This document shows positions 24,190 to 34,408 of a stretch of DNA of 64,000 nucleotides, piece by piece. Below the pieces are notes generated by a model that ran no database searches, was not told the DNA's origin, and was given only the letters and a program-made list of their open reading frames with translations. The stretch covers positions 14,649,258-14,713,257 of the forward strand of contig CM073323.1 of assembly GCA_037043015.1 (NCBI GenBank). The letters are read 5' to 3'. Made by a program: the position numbers and the translations under genes. How positions within the stretch are numbered: position 1 is the first letter of the stretch; every line of letters starts with the position of its first letter. The DNA is from Bryum argenteum (Eukaryota; Streptophyta; Bryopsida; Bryales; Bryaceae).

Positions 24190-26570
24190 CGAAGTGGCCC
24201 TAACATTGTGTGCGTGGCATGTGCGGCGTTAACTAAGTTGTGGCCAATTGCTACCAACGAAGTAAGCCATGATTCTGCTACCAAGTCGGGCTCATGAAGG
24301 GAAAGGAGTTGGGAATAATTAGAGCCGCAACATATCTCTTTTGTTTCAATCTCCTGTATGTTCTTTCGAGTCCATCTTCCTACATAGGATTGAGACAACA
24401 TGCAATATGGTTATTATGGAATGGAGGAAGTATGTAGGTCCTATTAGAAATGACATTTACGTGAAGCTAAAACCTTCTTGTAATGACGGAAAGTAATGAG
24501 TTTGAGATGTGGCCATCTATTATTGAACTTCAACTACTATATGGTAAGAGATTGGTTACCATATAGTAAAATGGTAACCAAAATTAAAATGGGTTTTGGT
24601 ACTTATATGCTAATTACTCCTGCAAAACCCCAAGTTGAAAAGCATCTAAACCAATTGTGTTGGATTGCATGGCATCTTAGATAAGACAAAAATTATTATT
24701 ATTGGAATAAATAAATAGGCAAAACATAATTTCAACGTTGTAACATAAAGTGCTTGATTATTGCCAGCCTTAAATGCATTTATTATATAAGGCAAATTGT
24801 TTGTGAGTTTGTAGCTTTATAATCTCAAGGACCTTGGGCCAAATGAAGGCATGAGGCCACATGAGGTGTCGTTGGAAGCGGGTATTTTTGAAGAAGTTTA
24901 GGAAACGGTCCATTTGTGGATCAGGATATCTGAGATATCTAATCAAAGTATTTATTGTTCCAAAAATCACCGGAAATTATGAAAAATGACCTAACTTTAA
25001 ATCAAGCAATAAAAGAAGAAGAAGTCAATCATGCATGAATTACGTAGTTTGGAGCCCAAGAAAAATTACCAAAAATATAAATGTAAGTGTGGCATAGCGA
25101 CACGGGCGTACTACCCTGATAATGTTGATTAGAGTTGGGTAAACTAATGTACATAAATATGTTAGAAGTTTTTATTGTTGACCAATAGATTTACTCTCTA
25201 TATTGGTAATATTGCTCAAGGATGGGGAACTATGAATGTTGACCAATAGTTTTACTCCCTATATTGCTCAAAGATGGGGAACTATGAATAGTATATGCAT
25301 CAATGCTTTTGGCAAAAAACTTATGTCTAGAGCAAAAATTTATAGCATTTCCAAATCTTAAGAAGCACAACACCAATCAACATTAAAAGAGTAGTAATGT
25401 TTGATTGCAACTAAGATTAAATATTCAAGTAAATGAATTGAAGTTTTACAAGGATGAGGAGAAACAACCTTCTTCACTTTGTACTTGAACGCATGTGAAA
25501 TTGAAGGCCTTTCTGCGATATATAAAATTGAAGGCCTTTCTTCAATTTATAATGTGAAGTAATTTCCCTAACTTTTTGGTTCCTATATTGATTAATTACT
25601 GGACCCGCCGGTGAAACTATCAAGAAATCCCTTTTGCAATGACCGAGGCTATCAGTACTCCATGACAATCAGAACACACTGCAATTATAACATTTGCCTT
25701 CACCAACACCGCCATTATCAGGTGGTAAAATGGTTGAGGTTGCCACAACACACAAGAAGACGTAATATGGATCACAATAATAAGGCGTAAATTTTGTTAC
25801 TTTCGTGTTACTCTGGTACTTCTGTCGCTAATACAATGCAATGTTGCAGAACTGTGCTTACTTACAAAGATAAAATTCAAGGTCAAGGTGAGCAGTCCTT
25901 AAATTGGACATGTTACCAATCTAGTACACTTTACAGTCATTGCCAACACCAATACAATCTATGTGGTGATACCTTTGTGGTCCATTCTAGGACCACCCAC
26001 TTCTGCGTAGATTTCAGGACCATAAATTCTATCAGACAGTAACTGCTGTGCTTTCTTCCAGCGTTGCATTCGTGTGCTGCTGAAGATTCAGCTCAAAAAG
26101 AGATAGTGGAGTGAATGCGAGACAAGCAACGAAGTTCTAAAGAATGTACCGTACGTAATTGATATTGACTCCATTCGATGCTGAAGAAAGTACGAAGCAA
26201 CGTACACTCATCTCCTAAAGCAGTTGATCAGTCAAAATAACATATTCAACCTATATATACGAAGTGGAAGTGAGTTTTTCAAGGTGCGCACAGTTTCTGA
26301 GTGGTCACTCACAATTTGAAAAATTGAGATCCACTAATCAGGTTTCTGCTTCACTTTGAGCCGTCTCCAGTCTGAACTGAACTAACGCATTTACAGGAAC
26401 ATTCAGAAGGCATCGTCCAACGCTTTCCTGCTCAGCTCTCGGGAACATGATGCATACAAAAATAAGAGCATTAATTGTTCGGGAATGTCTTCACAATCAC
26501 AGTTCCAGTGCCCCGTCCTCTTGTCATCGAGACGAGCTTGCCTTGAGATGCATTGAGTTGCAATGTCAGC
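24190..26570. other. No supported gene; dispersed and local repeats
   Basis: Apart from the dispersed repeat at 24780-25120, there is a local duplication at 25177-25290 (GTTGACCAATAG ... GATGGGGAACTATGAA twice) and a short tandem of AAATTGAAGGCCTTTCT near 25495. The last ~300 bp before RPB9 are probably its 3' flank. Confidence 0.5.
24780..25120. repeat. Dispersed repeat, copy 2
   Basis: Second copy of the repeat at 370-610: the shared core CACATGAGGTGTCGTTGGAA is at about 24857, and GCGACACGGGCGTACTA near 25097 corresponds to the distal block of copy 1. Confidence 0.6.
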
Positions 26571-26574
26571 TGCC

Positions 26575-27664
26575 TCAATCACGCCAACGATGGCCACAAT
26601 TTGGATTACAACACACAAAGAACAGCGTCATTCCTTCCTCTCCACGAGCAGTGGCCTGCATGTCAGAAATATTCAACATCAGTGAACAAACCAGGCGTCA
26701 ACATCTCTTGGCTCGCTCCAAACGTGGCACTGTTTTGGAGTTGCAGTATGACATTCATAACGTTCAACCCCATCAAACTGAGTATATTCCCTGCGTATCA
26801 TGTTCTGTATGAATCTGATCCGACAACTCCCGTGTGTAAGACTACTATAAAATTCCACTTGTCGTCCAACGTGATGGGGATCGGAGTGTTGTTGATGAGG
26901 TACAAAACAACCTAAACCATAGCACACTCGAAGTATTCTACAAATATAGACTAATCGGCCGCTTGAAAAAAGTCTCAACCTTGTATTAAAATGAAATGTT
27001 TCACGTAAAGAGACTAAAGAAACACAGTAATATGTTCTCCTCAAACTCCAACACACGTGACTCGACACACGTAACACCTTCACGTAATGGAGCAAGATAA
27101 GAACTGAGTACGTTCGTGCCCTAGGGTTTACGTAATTGAAGGGCATGTGAAAAGTTGGGTGGAATTAACAACATAATATTTGCAATGGTTCGTTTCCAAG
27201 GAAAGAGAGCGCACCTGGAAGAAAACAGCTTCTCCGTGCTGGCAATTGGCACAACGCACATTCTTGGTACGCGGCAAAGTGGGATCTGATGCAATATCCT
27301 GCAGCACCTGCGTGCGCTCATCGGCGCTGTGAAGCACCTCGTTCCTGTACACACAATTGTTGTCCGCCACCTCCTGCTCAATCCACAAGAAACCATCGCT
27401 TGTCATTCAGAAACCCTAAAGAGGGTGCTATCATGAAATTGACAGGCAAACTCACCTGATGATCGCAATTCCGGCAGGCGTAGAGCAAAACCTTCTTATC
27501 CCGATCCTCTCGCGGATACAAAATATTGTTACTGCCACACACAGAAAAACCATCTCATGATTAATGCAAGGGAACAAAAGAAGAACTGGCCGGCTAGGAA
27601 AGTGAGAATGAAGAATTGGAGATGAGATTGCTCACCACTCTCGGCAAAATTTCATGGTACTCAT
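26575..27664 (-). CDS. RPB9: DNA-directed RNA polymerase II subunit RPB9
   Basis: Four exons on the minus strand: 27636-27664, 27456-27531, 27215-27373, 26575-26655. They sum to 345 nt (114 aa), the standard length of plant RPB9, with all GT-AG junctions in phase. The N-terminal zinc ribbon uses Cys7, Cys10, Cys29 and Cys32 (KFCREC ... ACRNC). The C-terminal ribbon starts at Cys76 and Cys79 (VRCANC) and closes in FVCCNPNCGHRW near residues 103-108, with the TFIIS-like RGEEGMT loop before it. RPB9 sits at the jaw and lobe of Pol II and contributes to start-site selection, elongation and fidelity. The last exon lies 559 bp from exon 3 across the largest intron; open frames inside that intron are not coding. 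The upstream region carries a telo-box and an AT-rich TATA-like stretch at 27.79-27.83 kb. Its closest neighbours are repeats, so context adds nothing to function. Confidence 0.96.
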
Positions 27665-27788
27665 GGTGACGGATTTGGTGACGGCCTGCGGTCCTCGAAA
27701 TCTGGATGCGCGCAATCAATCTGTGTAGCGGAGCTTTCTGCAGAGGAGCTTCAGAGCTGTAGTAATGGAAGTTGTCTTGATGAGAGGT

Positions 27789-27797
27789 TTAGGGTTT
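27789..27797 (-). promoter_or_regulatory. Telo-box upstream of RPB9
   Basis: On the minus strand this reads AAACCCTAA, about 125 bp upstream of the RPB9 ATG. Further upstream, at 27801-27830, two direct copies of GACCGTATATA lie next to a TATATAAATA stretch that may hold the TATA box. Motif and distance fit; no start site is proven. Confidence 0.55.
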
Positions 27798-28580
27798 TGG
27801 ACCGTATATATTGACCGTATATATAAATAGTATGTATACATTGTTCATACGGTTTTGGATGGGAATTTTAGGGCATTTATTCAAATAACACACGAAAAGG
27901 CTACCAAGTAACTCTCTTAGGACCCAATTATTGAGGGTCATTTCATGTTTTAACAAGCCCGTATTACGCTTGTTTTCAAGTTTTTGTTATTTTAATATGA
28001 CAAAGTTGCTACATAGAAAATATTAGTGGTCCCTATTAGATTATAGTTTTGAATGTTGTCACTTTGTTTTGAAATCATCTTTTGAAACATAATTAGAGGA
28101 CTTTATTGAACATGTTTTCGCATGACTTTTTGGCTGTTTGGTTAGGCACTTCAAAGTGACCTTTTGGAATTACAATTTTATGTATTAACAACTATCACAA
28201 AGATGCAAGTCAATTTGATTTAGTGTAACTATTTGAGACCACTTCAAACGGGGAGTCAAGATGTTCACGGGCGACATGACGGCGAGAATTCGAGGATTTT
28301 ACTCCCCCATGAATGACTTGACTCCTTCTGTATAGAGTATTCTAGAGTGCCAATAGGAGAGATGCTCCGTTGGAACTCTTTGAAGGCCCTTTCTATTCTC
28401 CAGCCGCCTCAATTGTCTTTTTTGCAAAAAGTACATAAAGGGCTACCAAATTACCCTTTTGATACAATATTGTTGAGGGCATTTTTATATTTCAAAGTAC
28501 CCCTTTGCACTTATTAGTTAAGTTTTGGGTATAGTTGATTTTTTTTCTTCTTGTAAAGTGCTTATTGTCTCTTGGTGATT

Positions 28581-29195
28581 TTAACCCCTAAATGGTTTGA
28601 CTCATTTGTAGTAAAATGAACACATCCTCAAAAGCATTGTCTTAGGTGGAGGTAAAAGTGTGTTATCCAAATCTCAACCGTACAATCTTGTCGTAGACAT
28701 ATTGAACATCATGTGGGTCAAATTTTGAGTCATGAGGCTTCATAGATTGCGAGATCATAATGTATTAATACTCAAAAATGATCACATAATTTCATCATTT
28801 TCACTTTAAAGTGAAAATGCTACCATTAGACTTATTGCAATGAAAAAGTCACCAATTAGAATGTTGTTCACCTTCATCTCAGTAGCATCCTTGAACAAAA
28901 AAAAACCATGAGAAAAATTTCTTTGTGCAAATTATGGCCCTGCAATGGTGAAAACTGCCCTAAATTTTACAAAGGAAAAAATGTCTAAAACTAGGCTGCT
29001 GTCACTGAAATGCATGCCATTAATTCATACTTCATTGTATGGGTCTGAGATTTTCATTACATAAACTAGACTTGATTTGGGACCCAACCCAAGTGATTTC
29101 GTCCAAAACGGAGTCCGGATGAAGAAGTTATGGCTCTCCAAAGTTGGTGTCATCCAAAATGTCGTTTTTCGACATTCGGCCCGCTTAAGGGTTAA
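28581..29195. mobile_element. 615-bp member of the TTAACCCCTAAA family
   Basis: Left end TTAACCCCTAAATGG; right end CGCTTAAGGGTTAA, inverted and slightly diverged. The interior is colinear with the 980-bp copy at 44073-45052 in the same orientation but lacks about 360 bp of its centre. No coding capacity. Confidence 0.8.
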
Positions 29196-29319
29196 AATTG
29201 GAAATTTCAGGAATGCTACAAGAAATAAACTAATCACATGATAGGATTTTTGCCCTTGTTAGACTCCATATATATTCCATGTAGAGGCAATATATGTTGC
29301 TCTAAAATTTCTTGGCATA

Positions 29320-29860
29320 TTGCAAGTCTTGCCGCAAGAGTTTGTGATTAGGAGAATTCCCTTGAAAGTTTGAGAGAGAGAGAAGTATTGCAAGGCCAAA
29401 TGGTAGTGTTTGGTAAAGTGGATCAAGATGAGGAAGCATTAACAAATAGAGGAATTGCAAGTCATGATGCGAGAACCTCTTTGAGTGGTTCACGGGAGTG
29501 AACAAGTGTTGCAAAGCTAAATATAAGAGGAAGCAAGCTGAGGTGAGAGAGAGATTGCAAAGAGAGCAATTGTAAGCCTTGATGTGAGCTTAGAGGAGAG
29601 AGCGGTTGCAAAGAAAGCAAGCAATCACACAATCACAATGAAGAATGTGAGGGCCTTTTCAAGCCATTTAAAAAAGAGAACTAGTACTGCACGACCAAAT
29701 GCAAGATTTTGTTAAAGCGGTTCGGAGAAAAGAAGGATCGCATTGCAAGAAAGAAGGAAGAGAGCATTTGTTAGCAATAATGCGAGAGCCCCTTCAAGCG
29801 GTTGAGGGGAGGAAATAAGTATTGCGAGGCCGAGCTAAAGAGTTTGTTGGAGCAACTATA
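29320..29860. repeat. Degenerate long-period tandem repeat
   Basis: TGCAAGTC(A/T)TGATGCGAGA-like and ATTGCAAGGCCAAATG-like blocks recur at irregular 110-180-bp spacing (about 29323, 29456, 29569, 29769; and 29386, 29507, 29686, 29818). Rich in GAGA. No conserved reading frame. Confidence 0.6.
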
Positions 29861-30054
29861 AATAATACCTCTTTCAAGTTTTCAGATTTTTCAAGGGCTA
29901 ACTTGCAAAAGTGGCTAGAATGTTGTGTTTTTATTATTATTTTATAGAGTTATTATCATAATGATGAGAGTTGTTGGATGGAAGTAAATTCAAGGAGAGT
30001 CAGTCTTTTTTGTATATGATTATGAAGACTTATGCTTTATATTAATCTCGAGAC

Positions 30055-30434
30055 TTATGCTTGTATCTTTTTGTTTATTAGTTGGAGTTAGAAGCAAATA
30101 CCTCGACTCAACTACAATCAAGGAGACATGAGGCTCAAGATTCATTAATTGGCTAGTGTTCAATAATTAAAAAAGAAAGGGGGCAAAAGGGGAGGATAAG
30201 AGAGAGATTAATGAGGATTTATACTAAAAAATTGAGCTTAAACTTGTCCCGGTCCAAATTCACTTTACACGACAAGAGTGAATAAGCCACTCAAAAATCC
30301 ATTTTTGATATATCGGGGTCAGGCTTCTTGGTCCATGGAAATGATTTTAATTTTCTTGATCATGACTCTTGGTTCATGAAAATGATTTCAATCTTCTTGA
30401 TCATGGCTCTTGGTCCATAGTGTAAAAGGACCCT
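30055..30434. mobile_element. MITE family 2, left end not defined
   Basis: Shares TTGGCTAGTGTTCAATAATT, AGAGAGATTAATGAGGATTT and ATTGAGCTTAAACTTGTCCC with the 51185-51789 copy, and ends with CATGGCTCTTGGTCCATAGT followed by GTAAAAGGACCCT, the family right end. The left terminus was not recognised. Confidence 0.65.
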
Positions 30435-30729
30435 TCCACTTACTTTAGGAAAAGTGTCACGGACGATCATAGTTGGGGCGTTTACACTCCCTGCTGTGCC
30501 TGCTGGGCAGCCCCAATTTAGTTTGAGTTAAGCAAGCGGATTTCGCGCCCAACATATCGCCTAGCAGTCCGGAACAGCCATCTTCAACCAGCAAGCACAA
30601 CAAGCAAGACCATTTTTCCACCTCCTACACAATACGGACCCGCAAGGATTGAATCTCATTGGACAGCAGTCAGCAAGATGTAGGATGTGGGAACGGAATT
30701 GCAGCTGGTGGCTGCCTGCGGAAACTGCT

Positions 30730-30783
30730 GGCCGGCAGTGTAAACAACACAAGTGTGGCCGGCAGTGTAAACAACACAAGTGT
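30730..30783 (+). repeat. Perfect 27-bp tandem duplication upstream of ALDH6
   Basis: Two identical adjacent copies begin GGCCGGCAGTGTAAACAACA, at 30730-30756 and 30757-30783, about 400 bp upstream of the ALDH6 start codon. It may lie in the promoter or far leader. Perfect identity suggests a recent duplication. Confidence 0.9.
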
Positions 30784-31182
30784 TCGCAGAAGTCTTTCTG
30801 CTTCCCCCTACCTGTAGTAACATCATCGGCTCCAGTGGCCACGTCAGCATACCATGCTCGCCTAGTCAGCTCCTCGGCAGCATCTAAACGCTGACGCAGG
30901 TGCCACGCTGTTCAGCACTTACCCGATCCTGGCCGCTTTTGCCGCGGACTGCCGCTCTCTGCCGCCGCCCGGCTGCACACTTCAGGAATGTAGTCAATGA
31001 GAGTCCGCACCGTTCATGCTTCATTCCCCTCACGCACTCGACAACGAATCTCGGTGCTGCCGACGGGCAGCGATCGGCCATTTTGTTTGTACGACTCGAT
31101 CGTCGATCCGTGCAGAGCTTCGGTTATAGAATTTCCGCATGATTGTCTCGTAGAGGGTAATTGCAACAGCTCGGGAGCCAGG

Positions 31183-33190
31183 ATGATTGGGGCGGTGAGA
31201 CAGACCCTGCGAAGCGGCAGCAGGGCTCGGAGGTATCATCAGATTGGCTCGCAGCTGCTGAGAGGGTCGCAGCCATGTCCGAATGCTGCACTGCCCATGC
31301 GTGCCGCAGCATCCGTGCTCGAGAATCAACGACTCGGCTCGTTGGACTTGGAGTTGAGGAGGTGGTTGGGCACGAGCGCTGCTCAAGAAGCCTTCAAGGG
31401 CGAAACCCCTTCGGCGGCACCGGCAGTGAAGAATTATGTGGGCGGCGAGCTGGTGGAATCCCAAGCCTCAGAGCACATTGATGTGATCAACCCCGCCACT
31501 CAAGCCGTGGTGAGCCGCGTGCCGCTCACCACGCACGCTGAGTTCGAGTCGGCGGTCGCCGTGGCGAAAGAGGCCTTCAAATCATGGAAGAAGACGCCCG
31601 TCACTGCCCGCCAGCGCGTCATGCTCAAGCTGCAGGAGCTTATCCGCCGTGACATGGACAAGCTGGCCTTGTCTGTCACCACTGAGCAGGGCAAAACTCT
31701 TGCTGACGCTAGAGGCGATGTCTTTCGAGGCCTTGAGGTAACCCATCTATGCTTGTAATTCAAACTAACTCCACATTCTGCCATGAAGTGCTGACTTCAA
31801 CTCCCCCTAATGGTTTCAATACAACTTCACACGTTTATGCTTTGCAATTCTCCATCAGCAAACCTGAAATTGCATAACATACGCTGTAATTGGCTACTGA
31901 ATTGCCCAGGTGGTGGAGCAAGCATGCGGCATGGCAAATCAGCAGATGGGGGAGTACGTGGAGAATGTGTCGACAGGGATTGACACATACAGCATTCGGC
32001 AGCCGCTGGGGGTATGCGCAGGGATCTGCCCGTTCAATTTCCCAGCCATGATTCCGCTGTGGATGTTCCCGATGGCGGTGACGACGGGCAACACTTTCAT
32101 TCTAAAACCATCGGAGAAAGACCCGGGTGCGGCAATGCTGCTGGCGGAGCTGGCAGCGGAGGCGGGACTGCCGCCGGGCGTGCTCAACATCGTGCATGGG
32201 ACGCACGACGTGGTGAACCAGATATGTGACCACCCGGACATCCGCGCGGTGTCGTTTGTGGGCTCGGACGTCGCGGGCATGCATATCTACTCGCGCGCGT
32301 CGGCCACGGGCAAACGCGTGCAATGCAACATGGGCGCCAAGAATCACGCCGTGGTCATGCCCGACGCTGACCCTGACGCCACCATGAATGCGCTCGTGGG
32401 TGCCGCGTTCGGAGCTGCCGGGCAGCGCTGCATGGCCATCAGCACCGCCGTGTTCGTGGGCGACTCCAAGCCCTGGGAAGCCGGCCTGCGCGAGCGTGGC
32501 GTCAAGCTCAAAGTCACTGGCGGCACCGAGGCCGGCGCCGACCTGGGTCCTGTCATCAGCAGGCAAGCCAAGGAGCGCATCTGCAACCTTGTTGAATCCG
32601 GCGCTCAGGCCGGCGCCAGGCTTGTCCTCGATGGCCGCGACATCAAGGTCAGCTCCACACTCCACCCATCTTTCTCTCATACTAGGCTCCCAGTCAACAT
32701 GTTTGCGGATGTTGTGACAGAAGCTGATATTGTTGGGACATGGGGTTGGCAGGTTCCAGGGTACGAGCAAGGGAACTTCGTGGGACCGACGATTCTGGCC
32801 GATGTGACCCCGGACATGGAATGTTACAAGCAGGAGATATTCGGGCCGGTGCTACTGTGCATGGAGGCAGCAACGCTCCAGGACGCTATAGAGATTGTGA
32901 ACAACAACAAGTATGGAAATGGGACAGCGATCTTTACCAAGTCGGGCGCTGCAGCGCGAGCTTTCCAGCACGAGGTGGATGCTGGTCAAGTGGGTATTAA
33001 CGTGCCCATTCCCGTGCCCTTGCCGTTCTTCTCCTTCACAGGGTCCAGAGGTTCCTTCGCCGGTGACCTCAACTTCTATGGGAAAGCGGGTGTGCACTTC
33101 TTTACGCAAATCAAGACTGTTACTTCGCAATGGAAGGAGAAGGACTTGCACGGGGTCGCCATGGCTTTCCCTACCTCTGGAAAGGTGTAA
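31183..33190 (+). CDS. ALDH6B2: Methylmalonate-semialdehyde dehydrogenase (CoA-acylating), mitochondrial, ALDH6 family
   Basis: Three exons: 31183-31737, 31910-32647, 32753-33190, totalling 1731 nt (576 aa). The enzyme converts methylmalonate or malonate semialdehyde plus CoA and NAD+ to propionyl- or acetyl-CoA, in valine and pyrimidine breakdown in mitochondria. The N-terminal ~30 residues from ATG 31183 are Arg-rich without acidic residues, like a mitochondrial presequence. NAD-binding motifs KPSEKDPG (about 251) and FVGSDVAG (about 302) are present. The nucleophile is Cys359 in [15 protein letters not shown] carries Asn where hydrolytic ALDHs have the general-base Glu, as expected for this CoA-dependent family. 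The family C-terminus [17 protein letters not shown] is intact. The frame is open upstream to 30997, but nothing there resembles the family. The second intron (105 nt) has no stop and is divisible by three. The gene is strikingly GC-rich and intron-poor beside its AT-rich surroundings. Confidence 0.95.
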
Positions 33191-34408
33191 GCAAGAGATG
33201 ACGGTGATCGTCCTGATACAAGGTTGCACATTCCTGTAAATGAAAGATGCAACGCTTAAGCTTTCTACATACTTTCCAAGTTCAGAACGGTGTATCGAAT
33301 CATAGGGAATCTGCGTTCCTACTTGACTGCACAGAAACCGACTCTTGGATAATGCATCTCTCTTGCCTCAAGGAAGTATCCTTGCTGTAGAAACGGATCG
33401 GTATGGGAAGCGTACGCATTGCGAAATCGAGGTAATTTTTAGCTGGAATTTCGCATCCTGTGCGCGCACGACTTTACTCTACGCTTCGCGATACGTGCAC
33501 TTTGCAATGGATCCATCGCCTAAATGCTCAAGCTCCAATTTCGACCATACAAAATTGTATCGAAGTATTAACAGTTCACGTACAGTTCACTTACATCTTT
33601 TACAGTGCACTTCTCTTCTTGGGTGTATGCTGCTGTGGGACGTGGGCACCTGTTATGGAAATTGATGGAAGTTACCATATTAGTAAACTAATCTAAAATT
33701 GAGAGTTTTTTTGCAAATCATCACCGCGGGTTCCGACCACTTCAAAAGGACTTCAATTGAAGCGTCTAGATTAAAAGTACAGTGTTCAATAGCAACACTT
33801 CTCGAGAATTTGTCTTGTCGATACTATAGTGACAAGACCTCTCTAACAAATGTACAGGCTGAAGAACCATCATCAATAACTATATGACTGCTTGTACCTT
33901 ATTTTGTAACGTTCCGTCACGAGTTTAACCTCGTGTTGGAAAAGAATGTGGTTCAGCGGCAGCATTTTACTACTGATACCCTACAGTATTACGAACCTTC
34001 CTGTACACTCTTCCCGTTCTTAAACCTGCACTACGACAATGCGGCGGAGATATAACAGAATGGCTTGGCGGACTTGTCCATCTGCTTTCACGGACATAAC
34101 CGTTTCCGGCAGCCAGTTCCGTATTTCCCGTGCACATCATGTCTTCATTGGAACTCTCGAGCTGAACTGTCGAACTGCCTCATAGTATACGAATTGGCAT
34201 CCAGTTAGGGCCAATTCACGGATGGCACAAACTTCAACTTGCGCCAGCCTTCAGTACAATATAGTTTTACTTAGTGACCTCACCAGTAAAATTTACCCGA
34301 ACTTTCTGCTTGCGACCTCATCCTGGTTAGCAAGGGCTGCAACTGGAGCATTACCATTTAGATACTGACGTCCATCAAGGTAGCTTTGGGTGAAGAGGTA
34401 TTGCCGTT
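33191..34408. other. Intergenic region between convergent ALDH6 and glycosyltransferase
   Basis: Contains the 3' UTRs of both convergent genes and no supported coding sequence. Short frames on the plus strand (33.35-33.9 kb) have no recognisable content. Confidence 0.6.

Noticed and set aside
26679..27146. 155-codon minus-strand frame between RPB9 exons 3 and 4
   Set aside because: It lies in the largest RPB9 intron, has no recognisable domain, and the spliced RPB9 product is complete without it.
30997..31182. In-frame N-terminal extension of ALDH6
   Set aside because: The frame is open upstream, but the ATG at 31183 starts a proper mitochondrial presequence, and the extra 62 residues look like translated leader.
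32102..32770. 222-codon open frame antisense to ALDH6
   Set aside because: It mirrors a GC-rich conserved gene, whose codon bias opens antisense frames, and it resembles no family.
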